The position numbers and the translations under genes were made by a program. Below, one piece after another: positions 63,414 to 64,000 of a stretch of 64,000 nt of DNA (position 1 is the first letter of the stretch; the number at the start of each line of letters is the position of its first letter). The notes beneath the pieces were generated by a model, which was not told the origin of the DNA, searched no databases, and was given only the letters and a program-made list of their open reading frames with translations. The stretch is from Flavobacterium sp. ov086 (GTDB lineage Bacteria > Bacteroidota > Bacteroidia > Flavobacteriales > Flavobacteriaceae). The stretch covers positions 124,001 through 188,000 of the forward strand of contig NZ_FZNL01000008.1 in the NCBI RefSeq assembly GCF_900187965.1, given 5' to 3'.

Positions 63414-64000
63414 TTAATTGGTTCTCTTCTTCTCTTCCTCATTGCTTAATTTTTTCTTTTGAGCTTTTATTGATTTTCCAAAATTCCAAACCAGCGATAC
63501 TCTGACTTTTTGCGAGTCGCGATAATCATAATTTTCCTGTCTTATACCATTCACGGATTGAGTAAAGGTTTTCTTTTGAGTTCTAAATACATCCAAAAAA
63601 TTGACAGATGTCTGAAGCTTATTTTTAAGAAATAAAAATGTGAAGCCCATATCAAAATAATAAAAACCAGATATTCTATAACTTCCCGCAATTGAAGGGG
63701 ATTTACCGGTAAAGTTCAATTCTGACTTAATGGTTTTAGCTTTGTTTAAAGTAAAAACATTCGTCGAATTAAAAGAATAAGTCCAACTATCAATATTAGG
63801 AAGGACATTTGTAATATCTGAAGTCGTTTGGGAATAGTAAACATTTAATTGATTATTGCTTTCCCACCACTTCCATTTATTAAAAGTGTAACTCTCGACC
63901 CATCCAATACTTTTTTCTGTAAAAAAATTAATAGGTCTTACAATTTGAGTAATGGAACCTGCCGAAACAAAAGCTACCTCATCAAAACCATTTTTTAAAT
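63414..64000 (-). CDS. TonB-type outer-membrane barrel protein, C-terminal part
   Basis: The frame stays open to the right edge, about 195 residues. Its content is barrel-like: repeated alternating strands such as SWTYSFNSTNVFTLNKAKT, ELNFTGKSPSIAGSYRIS, FDMGFTFLFLKNKLQTSVNF and KVRVSLVWNFGKSI. It has a Lys-rich tail after the last strand. It resembles the outer-membrane beta-barrel (OMP_b-brl/TonB receptor) family with the N-terminus outside the window. It lies just upstream of the RiPP precursor on the same strand and might move the peptide or detect it; this is inferred from position. Confidence 0.75.
   Translation of the reverse strand, partial: LKNGFDEVAFVSAGSITQIVRPINFFTEKSIGWVESYTFNKWKWWESNNQLNVYYSQTTSDITNVLPNIDSWTYSFNSTNVFTLNKAKTIKSELNFTGKSPSIAGSYRISGFYYFDMGFTFLFLKNKLQTSVNFLDVFRTQKKTFTQSVNGIRQENYDYRDSQKVRVSLVWNFGKSIKAQKKKLSNEEEKKRTN

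Overview
The window reads as a chromosomal segment of a Bacteroidota bacterium, most likely Flavobacterium or a close relative. Supporting signs are the low GC content, A/T-ending codons, very weak Shine-Dalgarno signals, TAnnTTTG-type -7 boxes, TonB-dependent and other outer-membrane barrels, an S46 dipeptidyl-peptidase and an alpha-2-macroglobulin of the Bacteroidota type. No rRNA, tRNA, CRISPR array or insertion sequence was seen.

Positions 1-33,150 are mostly housekeeping: a rhomboid protease, RarA, a compact GNAT-RadC-YjjG-like operon, Mpl, a giant alpha-2-macroglobulin, an S46 peptidase, Obg, a CNNM/CBS protein, Adk, Hpt, a sorbosone-dehydrogenase-like lipoprotein, a TonB-dependent receptor, PurK/PurE and an M3 peptidase. 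A zeta-toxin pseudogene with a small downstream partner and a SanA-like protein follow. Intergenic gaps hold long perfect inverted repeats (REP-like) and bidirectional terminators.

Positions 33,242-45,850 are an accessory island on the minus strand. Two tandem small proteins (56 and 58 aa, DUF1843-like, one with a GDL motif) precede a radical SAM/SPASM protein. A methyltransferase, a possible haem-oxygenase-fold protein, an ATP-grasp-like protein, a family 2 glycosyltransferase and a PaaK/LuxE-like adenylate-forming enzyme come next. They are flanked by a protein with a LecA (PA-IL)-like C-terminal domain, a DUF1842-like protein, a membrane-anchored c-type cytochrome and two unrecognised proteins. 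Four genes carry the same structured 5' leader, with covarying stems and an invariant GAGTAGG just before the start codon. I know of no description of this leader.

Positions 46,035-51,209 are a plus-strand operon led by a GbsR/MarR-type regulator, with three copies of an AAACTTTC/GAAAGTTT palindrome before its first three genes. The operon includes DUF2071, TIGR01777-epimerase and SRPBCC proteins. A PixA/AidA-like protein, a DUF1090 protein, a UbiA-like membrane protein, GcvP and a FabH-like enzyme follow.

Positions 58,487-64,000 (minus strand) are a RiPP cluster. A 52-aa precursor missing from ordinary ORF calling is followed by an FxsB-type radical SAM/SPASM maturase, a HExxH-type peptide-modification protein, a C39-peptidase ABC exporter and a 41-aa membrane peptide. 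An outer-membrane barrel lies upstream. The precursor has a GA cleavage site and a 17-residue core with FSR and WER motifs, which predicts a three-residue-cyclophane peptide. All functions are inferred by reading the sequence; no database search was run.
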